The notes under the pieces: model-generated | Told to the model about the DNA's origin: nothing | What the model saw: the letters and a program-made list of their open reading frames with translations, nothing else | Databases searched by the model: none | Shown here: in pieces, positions 45,174-53,906 of the stretch | How positions within the stretch are numbered: position 1 is the stretch's first letter | Layout: each line of letters opens with the position of its first letter | Origin: Acidobacteriota bacterium | GTDB lineage: Bacteria > Acidobacteriota > Vicinamibacteria > Vicinamibacterales > CAVVIG01 | Direction: 5' to 3' | Assembly: GCA_020850715.1 (NCBI GenBank) | Contig: JADZED010000020.1 | Span: 1-64,000 of the forward strand | DNA length: 64,000 nt | Translations under genes and position numbers: made by a program

Positions 45174-45824
45174 TCAGTACCGGCGTTTCTGCTGTCTCAC
45201 GATGTCGAACTTCGCCGTATCGGCAATCGCCATGACCGCCATCACCCCCGCCTGCACCGGATCGGAGACGACAAGGTCGGCGACGTCGGGGACGCTGCCG
45301 GCCATGTTGAGCGACACGACGATCAGCCCTCTTGCACGGACCTCCTCGACGGCCTTGCTGATCTCGCCGCCCATGATCGATCCCGCGAGAACGAGCAGCG
45401 ACACGCGCGGCAGCCGCACGACCGCCCGCACGGCGCTGGCAAGCGCCTCCTCCCCGACCAGGGGAATCGTATCGACCGAGATGCGCTCCCCCCGGATATT
45501 GTGCCGATCCGCTTCCGAGATCGCGCCGAGCGCGACCTGACCCACCTGCGCGCCGCCGCCCATGATGACAATCCGCTTGCCGTAGACCTTCGCGAACGAC
45601 GGCGCCTGGTCGACGCGGGCGACGCCGGGCACAGTGCGGAGGTCGGCGGCTATCGATTCGAACGAACCGTCGAGCGAGAACTCGAAGGAGATCTCGGACT
45701 GCGGGCCTCGCTGGATGATCTCGACATGGCTGATGTTGGCCACATGGGCGGCGAACACCCTGGCGAGGCCGAACAGCATCCCAGGCTCGTCGGCCACGGT
45801 GACAAGAACGGCGAATGCGCTCAT
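45174..45824 (-). CDS. ACT domain protein with Rossmann-like C-terminal domain (DUF5612-like)
   Basis: A 216-aa protein. Residues 1-70 form an ACT ligand-binding domain (FAVLVTVADEPGMLFGLARVF, ISHVEII). Residues 85-205 form an alpha/beta domain with GKRIVIMGGGAQVGQVALGAI as a nucleotide-type loop, and VSLLVLAGSIMGGEISKAVEEV. The arrangement matches the DUF5612/ACT proteins thought to sense amino acids; no enzymatic activity is established. Divergent from PEP carboxylase, with start codons 37 bp apart, so a regulatory link to anaplerotic metabolism is possible but unproven. Confidence 0.82.
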   Translation of the reverse strand: MSAFAVLVTVADEPGMLFGLARVFAAHVANISHVEIIQRGPQSEISFEFSLDGSFESIAADLRTVPGVARVDQAPSFAKVYGKRIVIMGGGAQVGQVALGAISEADRHNIRGERISVDTIPLVGEEALASAVRAVVRLPRVSLLVLAGSIMGGEISKAVEEVRARGLIVVSLNMAGSVPDVADLVVSDPVQAGVMAVMAIADTAKFDIVRQQKRRY

Positions 45825-45861
45825 GGTGTGATGACGGGTCGGATTCTATACTGAGAGGTGC
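45825..45861. promoter_or_regulatory. Compact divergent promoter between ACT gene and ppc
   Basis: Overlapping -10-like hexamers: TATACT on plus at 45847-45852 and TAGAAT on minus at 45843-45848 (18 bp before the ACT ATG). The -35 regions are poor. The plus start would lie only a few bases before ATG 45862. GAGAGGTG precedes that ATG. Confidence 0.35.
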
Positions 45862-48585
45862 ATGCCTACGGTGAATCAGACGCCCCCGGACTCCCGGAAC
45901 CTCCGGAACCCCTCGAACCTTCCGAGCCCGCTGCCTTCCGATCCGCACCAGTCCCTTCGAGACGATGTCCGGATGCTCGGCGAACTGCTCGGCGACACCA
46001 TCCGGGCGCATGAGGGCGCGGAGGTCTTCGTCAACGTCGAGGAGGTGCGCGCGCTCGCCAAGCGGGCGCACGCCGGCGAGCCCGACGCGTTCCAGCGCCT
46101 GGCCGACAGGCTCCGCCGGCTGCCGATTGCGGAGGCGGTTCCCATCGCGCGCGCATTCGCGCACTTCCTGACGCTCGCCAACATCGCCGAGCAGCACCAT
46201 CGCGTGCGGCGGCGGCGCGAATACGCCCGCGAGCCGGCGGGCCGGCCGCAGCCGGGGTCGTGCACCGAAGCGTTCGATCGCTGGCGGACCGGCGGCCTGC
46301 AGCAGCCGCAGCTGGCGCGGCTGGTTCGCGACCTCCGGATCGAACTCGTGCTCACGGCGCACCCGACCGAGATCGTCCGCCGCACGCTGCTTCAGGCCCA
46401 TCACCGGATCGCCGACCTGCTGGCGCGGCGGGATCGCCCGGACCTCACGCCGGCCGAGCGCGACGAGTCGATGGCCGCGCTGCGGCGCGAGGTCTCGAAC
46501 ATGTGGCAGACCGAGGAGGTGCGATCGAGCGCCGTCACGCCGCTCGACGAGGTGCGCGGGGGCCTGGCGATCTTCGAGCAGTCGCTCTGGGATGCCCTGC
46601 CGCGGTACCTGCGGCAGGTCGAGCGCGCGCTCGGCGAGCGCCTGCCGCTCGATGCCGCACCGCTGCGCTTCGGCTCGTGGATCGGCGGCGATCGCGACGG
46701 CAACCCGAACGTCACTCCGGAAGTCACGCGGAAGGCCGTCTGGATGGCGCGCTGGACCGCCGCCGACCTGTACGCGCGCGATATCGACGCGCTCCGGACC
46801 GAGCTCTCGCTGACCGCGTGCACGCCGGAGCTGCGGGCGCAGGCCGGCGACGACCCGGAGCCCTATCGTGCGATCCTGCGGGAGGTCGCGGCGCGGCTGC
46901 GCGAGGTCCGCGAGCGGGCGGCCGCGCAGATTGAGGATCGCCCGATGGCGGAGGACGCCGCCGGCAGCGGCCTGGCCGGCGCCGCGGGACTCGCCGGCCC
47001 GCTGCTCCTCTGCCGGCGGTCGCTCATCGATACGGGCAACGAGACCATCGCGGCCGGACGTCTCACCGACATCCTGCGCCGTGTGGCTGCGTTCGGGCTC
47101 ATGCTCGCGCCGATCGATCTCCGGCAGGAGGCGGCGCGCCATGCGGAGGCGATGGCGTGGCTCGCCACCGTCTGGGGGCTTGGCTCATACGTGGACGCCA
47201 CCGAGGAGGAGCGTATAGCCCTGCTCGTCCGCGCGCTCGAATCGGACGCGCGCCGCCTCGCGGATCTCGACGCCTTGTCGCAGCGTCCGCCGGCGCCGGT
47301 GCAGGACGTGCTCGACACGTTCCGCATGGCGGCCGCGCTGCCGGCCGATTCGCTCGGCGCCTACGTGATCACGATGGCGAGCCGGGCGTCGGATGTCCTC
47401 GCCGTCGAGCTGCTCCAGGCGCTGGCCGGCGCGCGCGCGCCGCAGCGCGTCGTGCCGCTGTTCGAGACGGCCAGCGATCTGCACGACGCGGCGGCCGTCC
47501 TCGACCTGCTCTTCGGGATCCCGTGGTACCGCCAGCGGATCGGCGGACGCCAGGAAGTGATGGTCGGCTACTCGGATTCGGCCAAGGACGCGGGCCGCTT
47601 TGCGGCCGCGTGGGCCCTGTATCGCGCGCAGGAGCAGATCGTCGCCGTGTGCGAGCGGCACGGCGTCCACCTCACGCTGTTCCACGGACGCGGCGGCAGC
47701 GTCGGCCGCGGCGGCGGTCCCACCCACCTGGCGATCCGGTCGCAGCCCCCGGGCTCCATCCGCGGGCGACTGAGGGTCACCGAGCAGGGCGAGATGATCC
47801 AGGCGCAATTCGGCCTGCACGATATCGCCGTCCGCACGATGGAGGTCTATACGACCGCGACGCTCGAGGCGACGCTGGCGCCGGCGGCGGCGCCGCCCGC
47901 CGCCTGGCGCGGCGCCATGGATCGGCTCGCGGCGCGCGCCCGTGCGTCGTATCGTGCCGTCGTCTACGACGACCCGGCGTTTCTCGAGTACTTCCACGCC
48001 GCCACGCCCGCGCCGGAGCTGCGCGGCGTCCGCATCGGCAGCCGCCCGGTGCGCCGCACCGGCAGCGACGAGATGGCGAGTCTGCGCGCGATCCCATGGC
48101 AGTTCGCCTGGACGCAGACCCGACTGCTGCTCCCGTCGTGGCTCGGCCTCGAAGCCGCGCTGCCGGCTGCCGCCGACGCGGAGGATGCGGCGCCGCTGAA
48201 GGAGATGTACGAGCGCTGGCCCTTCTTCCGCTCGACGATCGATCTCATGGAGATGGTGCTGGCCAAGGCGGACCCGCGAATCGCCGCCGAGTACGATCGG
48301 CGTCTCGTGCCTGCCCGCCTGCAGGCACTCGGCGGGCACCTGCGCGATCGGCTGCGGCAGGCGACCGCCCGCACGATGGCCCTGAGCGGCCACCACGACC
48401 CGGTCGAGGACAACCCCGTGCTGCGCCGTTCGATCGACGTGCGCAATCCTTATGTCGATCCGATCAACCTGGTGCAGATCGAACTGCTCGCGCGGCTGCG
48501 CGAATCGCAGAACGCGCCCGAGCTATGGCGTGCCTTCGTGGTGACCGTCAATGGGATTGCGGCGGGGATGCGGAATACCGGGTAA
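45862..48585 (+). CDS. ppc: Phosphoenolpyruvate carboxylase
   Basis: Full-length (907 aa) anaplerotic enzyme converting PEP and bicarbonate to oxaloacetate. Catalytic histidine H167 in [14 protein letters not shown], the [14 protein letters not shown] segment (about 568), the [14 protein letters not shown] loop (about 610), [17 protein letters not shown], and a C-terminal [11 protein letters not shown] as in the family. The first 30 residues ([14 protein letters not shown]) are coded by a 9-bp periodic repeat and are not conserved; the protein proper begins near [14 protein letters not shown]. The stop abuts a second 9-bp periodic repeat in the opposite orientation. Confidence 0.97.
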   Translation: MPTVNQTPPDSRNLRNPSNLPSPLPSDPHQSLRDDVRMLGELLGDTIRAHEGAEVFVNVEEVRALAKRAHAGEPDAFQRLADRLRRLPIAEAVPIARAFAHFLTLANIAEQHHRVRRRREYAREPAGRPQPGSCTEAFDRWRTGGLQQPQLARLVRDLRIELVLTAHPTEIVRRTLLQAHHRIADLLARRDRPDLTPAERDESMAALRREVSNMWQTEEVRSSAVTPLDEVRGGLAIFEQSLWDALPRYLRQVERALGERLPLDAAPLRFGSWIGGDRDGNPNVTPEVTRKAVWMARWTAADLYARDIDALRTELSLTACTPELRAQAGDDPEPYRAILREVAARLREVRERAAAQIEDRPMAEDAAGSGLAGAAGLAGPLLLCRRSLIDTGNETIAAGRLTDILRRVAAFGLMLAPIDLRQEAARHAEAMAWLATVWGLGSYVDATEEERIALLVRALESDARRLADLDALSQRPPAPVQDVLDTFRMAAALPADSLGAYVITMASRASDVLAVELLQALAGARAPQRVVPLFETASDLHDAAAVLDLLFGIPWYRQRIGGRQEVMVGYSDSAKDAGRFAAAWALYRAQEQIVAVCERHGVHLTLFHGRGGSVGRGGGPTHLAIRSQPPGSIRGRLRVTEQGEMIQAQFGLHDIAVRTMEVYTTATLEATLAPAAAPPAAWRGAMDRLAARARASYRAVVYDDPAFLEYFHAATPAPELRGVRIGSRPVRRTGSDEMASLRAIPWQFAWTQTRLLLPSWLGLEAALPAAADAEDAAPLKEMYERWPFFRSTIDLMEMVLAKADPRIAAEYDRRLVPARLQALGGHLRDRLRQATARTMALSGHHDPVEDNPVLRRSIDVRNPYVDPINLVQIELLARLRESQNAPELWRAFVVTVNGIAAGMRNTG
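45882..45926 (+). repeat. Degenerate 9-bp tandem repeat at the start of ppc
   Basis: Five units of nine bases (GCCCCCGGA, CTCCCGGAA, CCTCCGGAA, CCCCTCGAA, CCTTCCGAG). They encode the non-conserved N-terminal tail of PEP carboxylase. The same 9-bp period occurs inverted just after the gene. Confidence 0.6.
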
Positions 48586-49452
48586 GGGTGCGCGGGGTTC
48601 GCGGGGTGCACCGGGTTCACGGGTGCACGGAGTCTCCGGCGATCGAGCGCCGGCGATGCGCCGGTAGGTCCCTGGCGCGGTCGTCACGGCGCTGCCCTCC
48701 GCAACGAGCGCGCGGTTGCCAAGGCCTGCGTCGCGCCTCGACAGGCCGGTTACGCGCGCCAGTTCGCCCGGCTGCGTCATGCCGGCGCCGGCGAGGAAAC
48801 AGCGGGCGATCTCGCGCAGCGCGGCGTGGCGCGCCATCCGCACGCGCAGCGCATCAGGAAACCGGCCGACGGCGAGCATCCACAGATAGGTGAACGTCGG
48901 CTGATAGACGACCTGGCTCGGCACCACGAGCATCGCCGCCTGCAGCTCTTCCAGAGCCCGTCCGAAGCGGCGGCGATCCGCGACCCCCGATGCGTCGCGT
49001 AGATCGGCCGTGCCCAGCTCCCATTCGCGACGCAGCGCGCGCAGGATCTTCTGCGCACTGCGGCTGAGCCGCCGCAACTCGTCGCTCCGCTTCACGCCCC
49101 AGACCGCCCGAAAGGCCGGCACCAGCCGGGGCGCGACGAACATCGCCTTGCCGCACGCGAGCTTCGCGTAATAGATCCTGCCGCGGGCGATGATCTCGTC
49201 CTTGAGCGCCCAGGCCAGCGAGGTCTCGGGATCGGTCTGCACGTTTCGCGGCAGAATCGCGTCGCGCCGCCCGCAGACCGCGACGTACAACGACGGTCCG
49301 GGCCGCCGCGAGTCGGTCAGGCATGCGGCGAACCCCACGCGCTCGACGAACCGCTCCGCATCGAACGCGGTCGCGATCTGCCGCGCCTGCTCGCGGCACC
49401 ACTGCGCGTCCCTGAATTCCTCGACGTCCGGCGGCAGGTCGGGGCGCGTCAC
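48523..49452 (-). CDS. AlkZ/YcaQ-related winged-helix protein
   Basis: A 309-aa protein resembling the AlkZ-related (YcaQ-like) winged-helix family, some members of which are DNA glycosylases. Conserved parts: [11 protein letters not shown], a [20 protein letters not shown] block, [14 protein letters not shown], then winged-helix segments ([33 protein letters not shown]). The QXR/QXD catalytic motif of true AlkZ is not visible. The C-terminal 35 residues are coded by the repeat after ppc and overlap the ppc end by 63 bp in antisense, so the functional protein probably ends earlier. Overlaps the YaeQ stop by 4 bp. Confidence 0.7.
   Translation of the reverse strand: MTRPDLPPDVEEFRDAQWCREQARQIATAFDAERFVERVGFAACLTDSRRPGPSLYVAVCGRRDAILPRNVQTDPETSLAWALKDEIIARGRIYYAKLACGKAMFVAPRLVPAFRAVWGVKRSDELRRLSRSAQKILRALRREWELGTADLRDASGVADRRRFGRALEELQAAMLVVPSQVVYQPTFTYLWMLAVGRFPDALRVRMARHAALREIARCFLAGAGMTQPGELARVTGLSRRDAGLGNRALVAEGSAVTTAPGTYRRIAGARSPETPCTREPGAPREPRAPLPGIPHPRRNPIDGHHEGTP
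48586..48630 (-). repeat. Degenerate 9-bp tandem repeat after ppc, inverted relative to the first
   Basis: Units on plus: GGGTGCGCG, GGGTTCGCG, GGGTGCACC, GGGTTCACG, then GGTGCACGG out of register. On the minus strand these read CGTGAACCC, GGTGCACCC and so on, related to the CCGGAACCC units at 45882-45926. It begins on the base after the ppc stop and encodes the Pro/Arg/Glu tail of the AlkZ-like protein. Confidence 0.65.
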
Positions 49453-49994
49453 CGGTCTGGCACGGGCAGGCGATCGATCCTGCCCGACAGGGTGTCATCG
49501 CCGATGGACACGAACAGCTCGCGCTCGACGACTGCCAGAGCGAACGCCATCCGGCGGTCCAGCCGTGCGACCAGTCCGGCGATCAGATCGCGATCCAACG
49601 CATACAGCTCGAGTGCGTGCACCCGGTGAATCCGCTCGCCCGCGAGGCGCGAGAGAAACCGCGCGGGATCCTTGTGCGCGTACACCGCAACCCGCGGCGA
49701 GACCTTTCCCGCCCTGTGCAGCCGGGCGGCCTCGGGGGTGCCCACCTCGATCCATGCCCGGCACGCACCGGTCAGATCCCGCACGACGATGGCCGGCTCC
49801 TCGGCATCCGACACCCCGCGGGAAAAGGCGATGCCCTCGGTCAGTTCCAGCGCATACGCCAGCACGCGCGCGATCAGATGCGGCGCGGACTCCGACGGAT
49901 GTCGTGCCGCCTGGAGGCCCAGCGTTTCGTACACCTGCCGATCGGCGTCGGCCAGATCGATGTCGAACCTGTGGATGGTTGCCGTGAGCGCCAG
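49449..49994 (-). CDS. yaeQ: YaeQ-family protein (PD-(D/E)XK-like fold), CTG start proposed
   Basis: A YaeQ homologue with a restriction-endonuclease-like fold; the cellular role is unclear. Conserved blocks: [60 protein letters not shown] and a [20 protein letters not shown] helix. Family members begin MAL-AT(I/V) and are about 181 aa long. Starting at CTG 49994 gives exactly [10 protein letters not shown] and 181 aa, and AAGGAG lies 6 bp upstream. The nearest accepted starts upstream, GTG 50036 and ATG 50075, add 14-27 unconserved residues and lack ribosome sites. Confidence 0.85.
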   Translation of the reverse strand: MALTATIHRFDIDLADADRQVYETLGLQAARHPSESAPHLIARVLAYALELTEGIAFSRGVSDAEEPAIVVRDLTGACRAWIEVGTPEAARLHRAGKVSPRVAVYAHKDPARFLSRLAGERIHRVHALELYALDRDLIAGLVARLDRRMAFALAVVERELFVSIGDDTLSGRIDRLPVPDR

Positions 49995-50000
49995 CGCCGA

Positions 50001-50006
50001 CTCCTT
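50001..50006 (-). promoter_or_regulatory. Ribosome binding site pointing to a CTG start
   Basis: AAGGAG on the minus strand, 6 bp before CTG 49994 of the YaeQ gene and too far inside the frame to serve GTG 50036 or ATG 50075. Confidence 0.6.
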
Positions 50007-50051
50007 TCGGGAATCCCGTGAACCGACCCCACTCACAGTACACTGAAGCGC

Positions 50052-50648
50052 GTGGTCGTCCTCAGCCACGTTCATGAACAGTACGGCAGACAGGCCCTCT
50101 TCATCGATGCGCCGTGCCAGCGCAATCCCGGCGAGGCGGTTGGCCTCGTCGGCCCGAACGGGTCAGGCATGACGACCCTGTTCCGCCTCACGACGGGAGA
50201 GGAGGTGCCCGACGACGGAGAGATTGGGAGCCCACGGAGGAGTACGGGCACCTCGGCGGCCACGCCCTCGAGGCGCAGGCGCGCGAGATCCTGCACGGTC
50301 CCGGTTTCGACGAGCGGGCCGACGGCGACATCGGACACCGGTCGGGCGGCTGGAAGATGCGCGGTGATGGCGCGCGCCCTCATCGGCAGGCCCGACGCGC
50401 GGCTGATCGACGGGCCGACCAATCACCTGGCGCCCGCGACCAAGGAGGTGCTGCGGGACGGGCTGGGCGCGTTCGGCGGCGCCATGACATTCGTATCGCA
50501 CGACCGCGCGTTTCTCCGCCGGCTCGGCAGCCGCGCGATCGAGCTCGGGCGCGAGAGCGGCACCGGGGCGCGGCGGCATCTCTGCCCGGGATCCTACACG
50601 GAAGACGCCCGGCCCACAGGCCGCGTGGCGCCGGGCGTTCACGCATGA
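50052..50648 (+). pseudogene. Remnant of an ABC-F type ATPase gene
   Basis: Three pieces of an ABC-F protein follow each other in two frames. Frame one: ALFIDAPCQRNPGEAVGLVGPNGSGMTTLFRLTTGEEVPDDGEI in part, where the Walker A lysine is Met. Frame two (about 50232-50370): GHLGGHALEAQAREILHG and a RSGGWKMR signature. Frame one again: VMARALIGRPDARLIDGPTNHL, where the Walker B Glu is Gly, then FVSHDRAFLRRLGSRAIELG and a PGSYTEDA end. The length is about a third of an intact gene. Two frame changes and two lost catalytic residues show a decayed, internally deleted gene, although the first frame happens to stay open. Confidence 0.8.
50605..50638 (+). terminator. Hairpin just before recQ
   Basis: A 9-bp perfect inverted repeat ACGCCCGGC / GCCGGGCGT with a 16-nt loop, ending 6 bp before the recQ ATG. 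It may be the old terminator of the ABC-F remnant or reduce recQ translation. There is no T-tract. Confidence 0.4.
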
Positions 50649-52465
50649 CGCTCATCGAGGCGCTCGCACGCTATTGGGGCTACACCTCCTTCCGCCCCCT
50701 GCAGCGCGAAGCCATGGAAGCCGTCCTGTCCGGCCGCGATTCGCTGCTCGTGCTCCCGACCGGCGGCGGCAAGTCGCTCTGCTTCCAGGCGCCCGCGATG
50801 GTGAAGCCCGGGCTGGCGATCGTCGTCTCGCCGTTGATTTCGCTGATGAAGGACCAGGTCGACACGCTGGTCGGTAACGGCGTGCCGGCGGCGCTCTACA
50901 ACAGCGCTCAGACGGGCGAGGAGAAGGCAAGTGTCGCCGCCGGATTGCGCGAGGGACGCTACCGTCTGCTGTACGTCTCCCCCGAGCGGCTCGCTGGCGA
51001 GGGCAGCGACGGGTTCCTCTCGCTCGTCGCGGCGCGCAGCGTCAGCTTTGTCGCGGTCGACGAAGCGCACTGCATCTCGCACTGGGGGCACGACTTCAGG
51101 CCCGAGTACCGGCAGCTCGGACGGCTGCGCCAGGTGCTGGCTGGCGCGAGCCTGCACGCCTACACGGCGACGGCCACCGCGCGCGTCCGCCGTGACATCG
51201 TGGAGCAGCTCGCCTTGGACCGCCCCCTCGAGCTCGTGGGATCGTTCGATCGGCCGAACCTGCTGTATCGCGTGCTGCCCCGCGGCGTCCTCAAGCAGCA
51301 GCTGCTCGACGTGCTCGGACGCCACCGGGGCGAGGCCGGCATCGTGTACTGCACGTCACGACGCGAAGTGGACGCGCTTGCGGCGTGGCTCACGTCGCTC
51401 GGCACGCCGGCCCTGCCCTATCACGCCGGGCTGTCGGACGTGGAGCGCCATCGCAACCAGGATGCGTTCCTGAGCGAGCGGATCGACATCGTCGTGGCAA
51501 CCGTCGCGTTCGGCATGGGCATCGATCGCTCCGACGTGCGCTTCGTCGTGCACGCCGGGTCCCCGCGCTCGCTCGAGCACTACCAGCAGGAATCCGGCCG
51601 AGCCGGGCGCGACGGCCTCGAGGCCGAATGCGTCCTGATCGCCTCGTCGGCCGACTTCATGAAGTGGCGCCTGATGCTGGAGCAGAGCGGTGAATTGACG
51701 GAGGCCACCGTCGCGATGCTCCGGCAGATGGAACGCTACGCGACCGCGGTCGGCTGCCGCCATCGGCACCTCGCCGGGCATTTTGGTGATGAGTACCAGG
51801 CGCCCGGCGCCAGCGGGTGCGCGGCGTGCGACGTCTGCCTCGGCGAGCTCGAGACCCCGGCGGAGCCGGTCGTGCTCGCGCGCAAGATCCTCTCGTGCGT
51901 GGCGCGGGTAGGCCAGCGGTTCGGAGCCGCGCACGTGACCAGCGTCCTGCGCGGCCACGCCTCCGAGCAGGTCGTCGCCCGCGGCCACGACGCGCTCAGC
52001 ACGTTCGGATTGCTCACGACGTCGTCGGTCGCCGAAGTGCGCGGCTACATCGAGCAGTTGATCGGCCTCGGGCTCCTGCGGCAGGCCGGCGATCAGTATC
52101 CGGTGCTGGCGCTGACGGCGGGCGGGCTCGCGCTGCTCAAAGACGAACGCGCCTGCCCGGGGCTCACGCTTGCGCGCCAGCGGACGCCAGACACCTCGGC
52201 GCCGCGAACCCGATCGCGCGCCGAGGCGGAGTCGTGGGAAGGGGTCGATCATACGCTGTTCGAACGGCTCCGCGCCGTGCGCCTGGCGATCGCGCGCGCG
52301 CGGGGCGTCCCGCCGTACGTGATCTTCCACGATGCGACGCTGCGCGAGATGGCGCGGCGCCGGCCGGCTTCGCTCGGCGAGCTGCTGGAGGTGCGGGGCG
52401 TGGGCACGCGCAAGGCGCAGGATCTCGGCGAAGCGTTTCTCGCCGAGATCCGCGGACCTGCCTGA
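50645..52465 (+). CDS. recQ: RecQ-family ATP-dependent DNA helicase
   Basis: A 606-aa superfamily 2 helicase with 3'-5' polarity in the family, acting in recombination and repair. Motif 0 GYTSFRPLQREAMEAVL, Walker A LPTGGGKSLCFQ (about 37-47), DEAH box VDEAHCISHWGHDFRPEY (about 138-155), motif III AYTATAT, motif VI QESGRAGRDG. A zinc-binding region follows (CRHRHLAGHF then CAACDVC), then a winged helix and a C-terminal HRDC domain (LFERLRAVRLAIARARGVPPY). Complete domain set. ATG 50645 lies right after a hairpin; convergent with the next gene across a terminator. Confidence 0.96.
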   Translation: MTLIEALARYWGYTSFRPLQREAMEAVLSGRDSLLVLPTGGGKSLCFQAPAMVKPGLAIVVSPLISLMKDQVDTLVGNGVPAALYNSAQTGEEKASVAAGLREGRYRLLYVSPERLAGEGSDGFLSLVAARSVSFVAVDEAHCISHWGHDFRPEYRQLGRLRQVLAGASLHAYTATATARVRRDIVEQLALDRPLELVGSFDRPNLLYRVLPRGVLKQQLLDVLGRHRGEAGIVYCTSRREVDALAAWLTSLGTPALPYHAGLSDVERHRNQDAFLSERIDIVVATVAFGMGIDRSDVRFVVHAGSPRSLEHYQQESGRAGRDGLEAECVLIASSADFMKWRLMLEQSGELTEATVAMLRQMERYATAVGCRHRHLAGHFGDEYQAPGASGCAACDVCLGELETPAEPVVLARKILSCVARVGQRFGAAHVTSVLRGHASEQVVARGHDALSTFGLLTTSSVAEVRGYIEQLIGLGLLRQAGDQYPVLALTAGGLALLKDERACPGLTLARQRTPDTSAPRTRSRAEAESWEGVDHTLFERLRAVRLAIARARGVPPYVIFHDATLREMARRRPASLGELLEVRGVGTRKAQDLGEAFLAEIRGPA

Positions 52466-52466
52466 G

Positions 52467-52488
52467 CGGCAGGCCGCCGGGCCTGCCG
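52467..52488. terminator. Terminator hairpin between recQ and the convergent BNR gene
   Basis: A 9-bp perfect inverted repeat CGGCAGGCC / GGCCTGCCG with a 4-nt loop filling nearly the whole 24-bp gap between two convergent stop codons. It probably serves both strands. Confidence 0.7.
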
Positions 52489-52489
52489 T

Positions 52490-53581
52490 TCACACGACGG
52501 CCACCTTGACGTTGTTGATCGGCGGCAGGGACTCGAACAGGCAGCTCCAGTCCTCGCCTCCCTCTTGGCCCATCCAGAGCTGCCCGGTGGTCGTGCCTGC
52601 GTAGAGCGCGGGCGACTTCAGATCGTCGATGGCCATCGCATCGCGCAGGATCGTGAAATACGCGTCCTTCCTGGGCAGGCCCCGCGAGAGGCGCTTCCAG
52701 GAGCCGCCCCCGTTCTCGCTCCGCCACACGGCGGGTGCGGCATCGGGGCAGGTGCGCGTCGCCGGATCGAGCGGCGCGACATACACCGTGTCGGGATCGT
52801 GCGGGTGCACCACGATCGGAAAACCGAAGTCGGACGGAAGCCCTTTCGCAATCGATTGCCAGGTGCGGCCGTCGTCGTCGCTGCGAAGCACGCCGATGCC
52901 TGGGCGATCCGGCCACCCGCCATGGTTCTGCATGTAGAAGCGGCCGGGCGCGCCCGGATGGCGCGCGATCTTGTGCACGCACTGCCCGAATTCCGGGTAC
53001 GGATCGGGCACGAAGCCGGCGCCCACCCCCGTGTTGGCCGCGGCGAACGTCCGGCCGCCGTCCTCGCTGCGGTAGTGACCGCCGGTGGAGATCCCCAGAT
53101 GGAGGTGCGAGCCGTCGCGCACGATCGTGTGCAGGCACAGGCCGCCGTTGCCCGGCTGCCACTTGCGTGCGTGCTCGTGATGGCTGATGCCCGGCACCAG
53201 TTCCCAGGACTCGCCGTCGTCGTCGCTGTGGAAGAGCGAGGCGGGCTCGACGCCGCACCATAGATCCCTGCGGTGATCCCCGGACTCGAGCGACCAGATG
53301 TTGGCCAGCGCGCGGCCGTCGTCTTTCGGGAACGCCGGCGCCGACGCGCTCTCCTGGAAGCTCCTGCCCAGATTGGCCGATCGCAGCACCTTCATGCCGA
53401 AGAAGGCGCTGCAGCTCGAGGCGAAGATTCGCGGCGTGCCCCGGGTGTCGGTGAGCGTCGCGTAGACCGCGACGCCCGGGCCGAACGGTCCGCGCAGCGC
53501 GAACCGGCCGCGCGTCCGCGAGGCCTCGGCCACGAACAGACCCTTCTTGGTCCCAATAGTCAGCAGCACGCGATCGGCCAC
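52490..53581 (-). CDS. BNR/Asp-box repeat beta-propeller (exo-sialidase or sortilin-like)
   Basis: A 363-aa cytoplasmic beta-propeller without signal peptide. Asp-boxes occur as HSDDDGESWE, RSEDGGRTF, RSDDDGRTWQ and RSENGGGSWK, spaced along the protein as in BNR-repeat glycosyl hydrolase-like proteins. Sialidase catalytic residues are not evident. It starts one base after the stop of a MoaD/ThiS-like gene. The pairing of these two families recurs in my recollection of bacterial genomes, but the function is not established. Confidence 0.88.
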   Translation of the reverse strand: MADRVLLTIGTKKGLFVAEASRTRGRFALRGPFGPGVAVYATLTDTRGTPRIFASSCSAFFGMKVLRSANLGRSFQESASAPAFPKDDGRALANIWSLESGDHRRDLWCGVEPASLFHSDDDGESWELVPGISHHEHARKWQPGNGGLCLHTIVRDGSHLHLGISTGGHYRSEDGGRTFAAANTGVGAGFVPDPYPEFGQCVHKIARHPGAPGRFYMQNHGGWPDRPGIGVLRSDDDGRTWQSIAKGLPSDFGFPIVVHPHDPDTVYVAPLDPATRTCPDAAPAVWRSENGGGSWKRLSRGLPRKDAYFTILRDAMAIDDLKSPALYAGTTTGQLWMGQEGGEDWSCLFESLPPINNVKVAVV

Positions 53582-53582
53582 G

Positions 53583-53876
53583 TCAGCCCCCTGAGACGGC
53601 GGTGAGGATGGTCACGGTGTCGCCCGGCGCCAGCGCCGTCTCGAGACCGCAGGCGTCGCGGATGTTGGCGCCGTTCACGAAGACGTTGAGGTGGCGGCGC
53701 AGGGCGCCGGTCTCGTCGCAGACGTTCCAATGGAGCCGCGGGTGGCGCCGTTCGAGCTCGTCGAGGACGCCCCGTACGCTTCCGGCCGAGATCGCGAGCG
53801 TCGTCGTACCGCCGCAGCAGTCGCGCAGCGGCGCGGGAACGTGCACGGTGACGAAGCGTTCGGCGCGGGCCGTCAC
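53583..53876 (-). CDS. MoaD/ThiS-family ubiquitin-like sulfur carrier
   Basis: A 97-aa beta-grasp protein starting with GTG. The core has FVTVHVPAPLRDCCGG, LDELERRHPRL, LNVFVNGANIRD and ALAPGDTVTILTAVSGG. The C-terminal Gly-Gly is the residue pair that becomes adenylated and thiocarboxylated in sulfur carriers. No MoaE, ThiF or other molybdopterin gene is next to it; instead it is paired with the BNR-propeller gene. It could act in a separate thiolation or protein-conjugation pathway (inference). Confidence 0.9.
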   Translation of the reverse strand: MTARAERFVTVHVPAPLRDCCGGTTTLAISAGSVRGVLDELERRHPRLHWNVCDETGALRRHLNVFVNGANIRDACGLETALAPGDTVTILTAVSGG

Positions 53877-53906
53877 TGCGGTGATTATCGTCCAGGAAGG
53901 CCCGGG

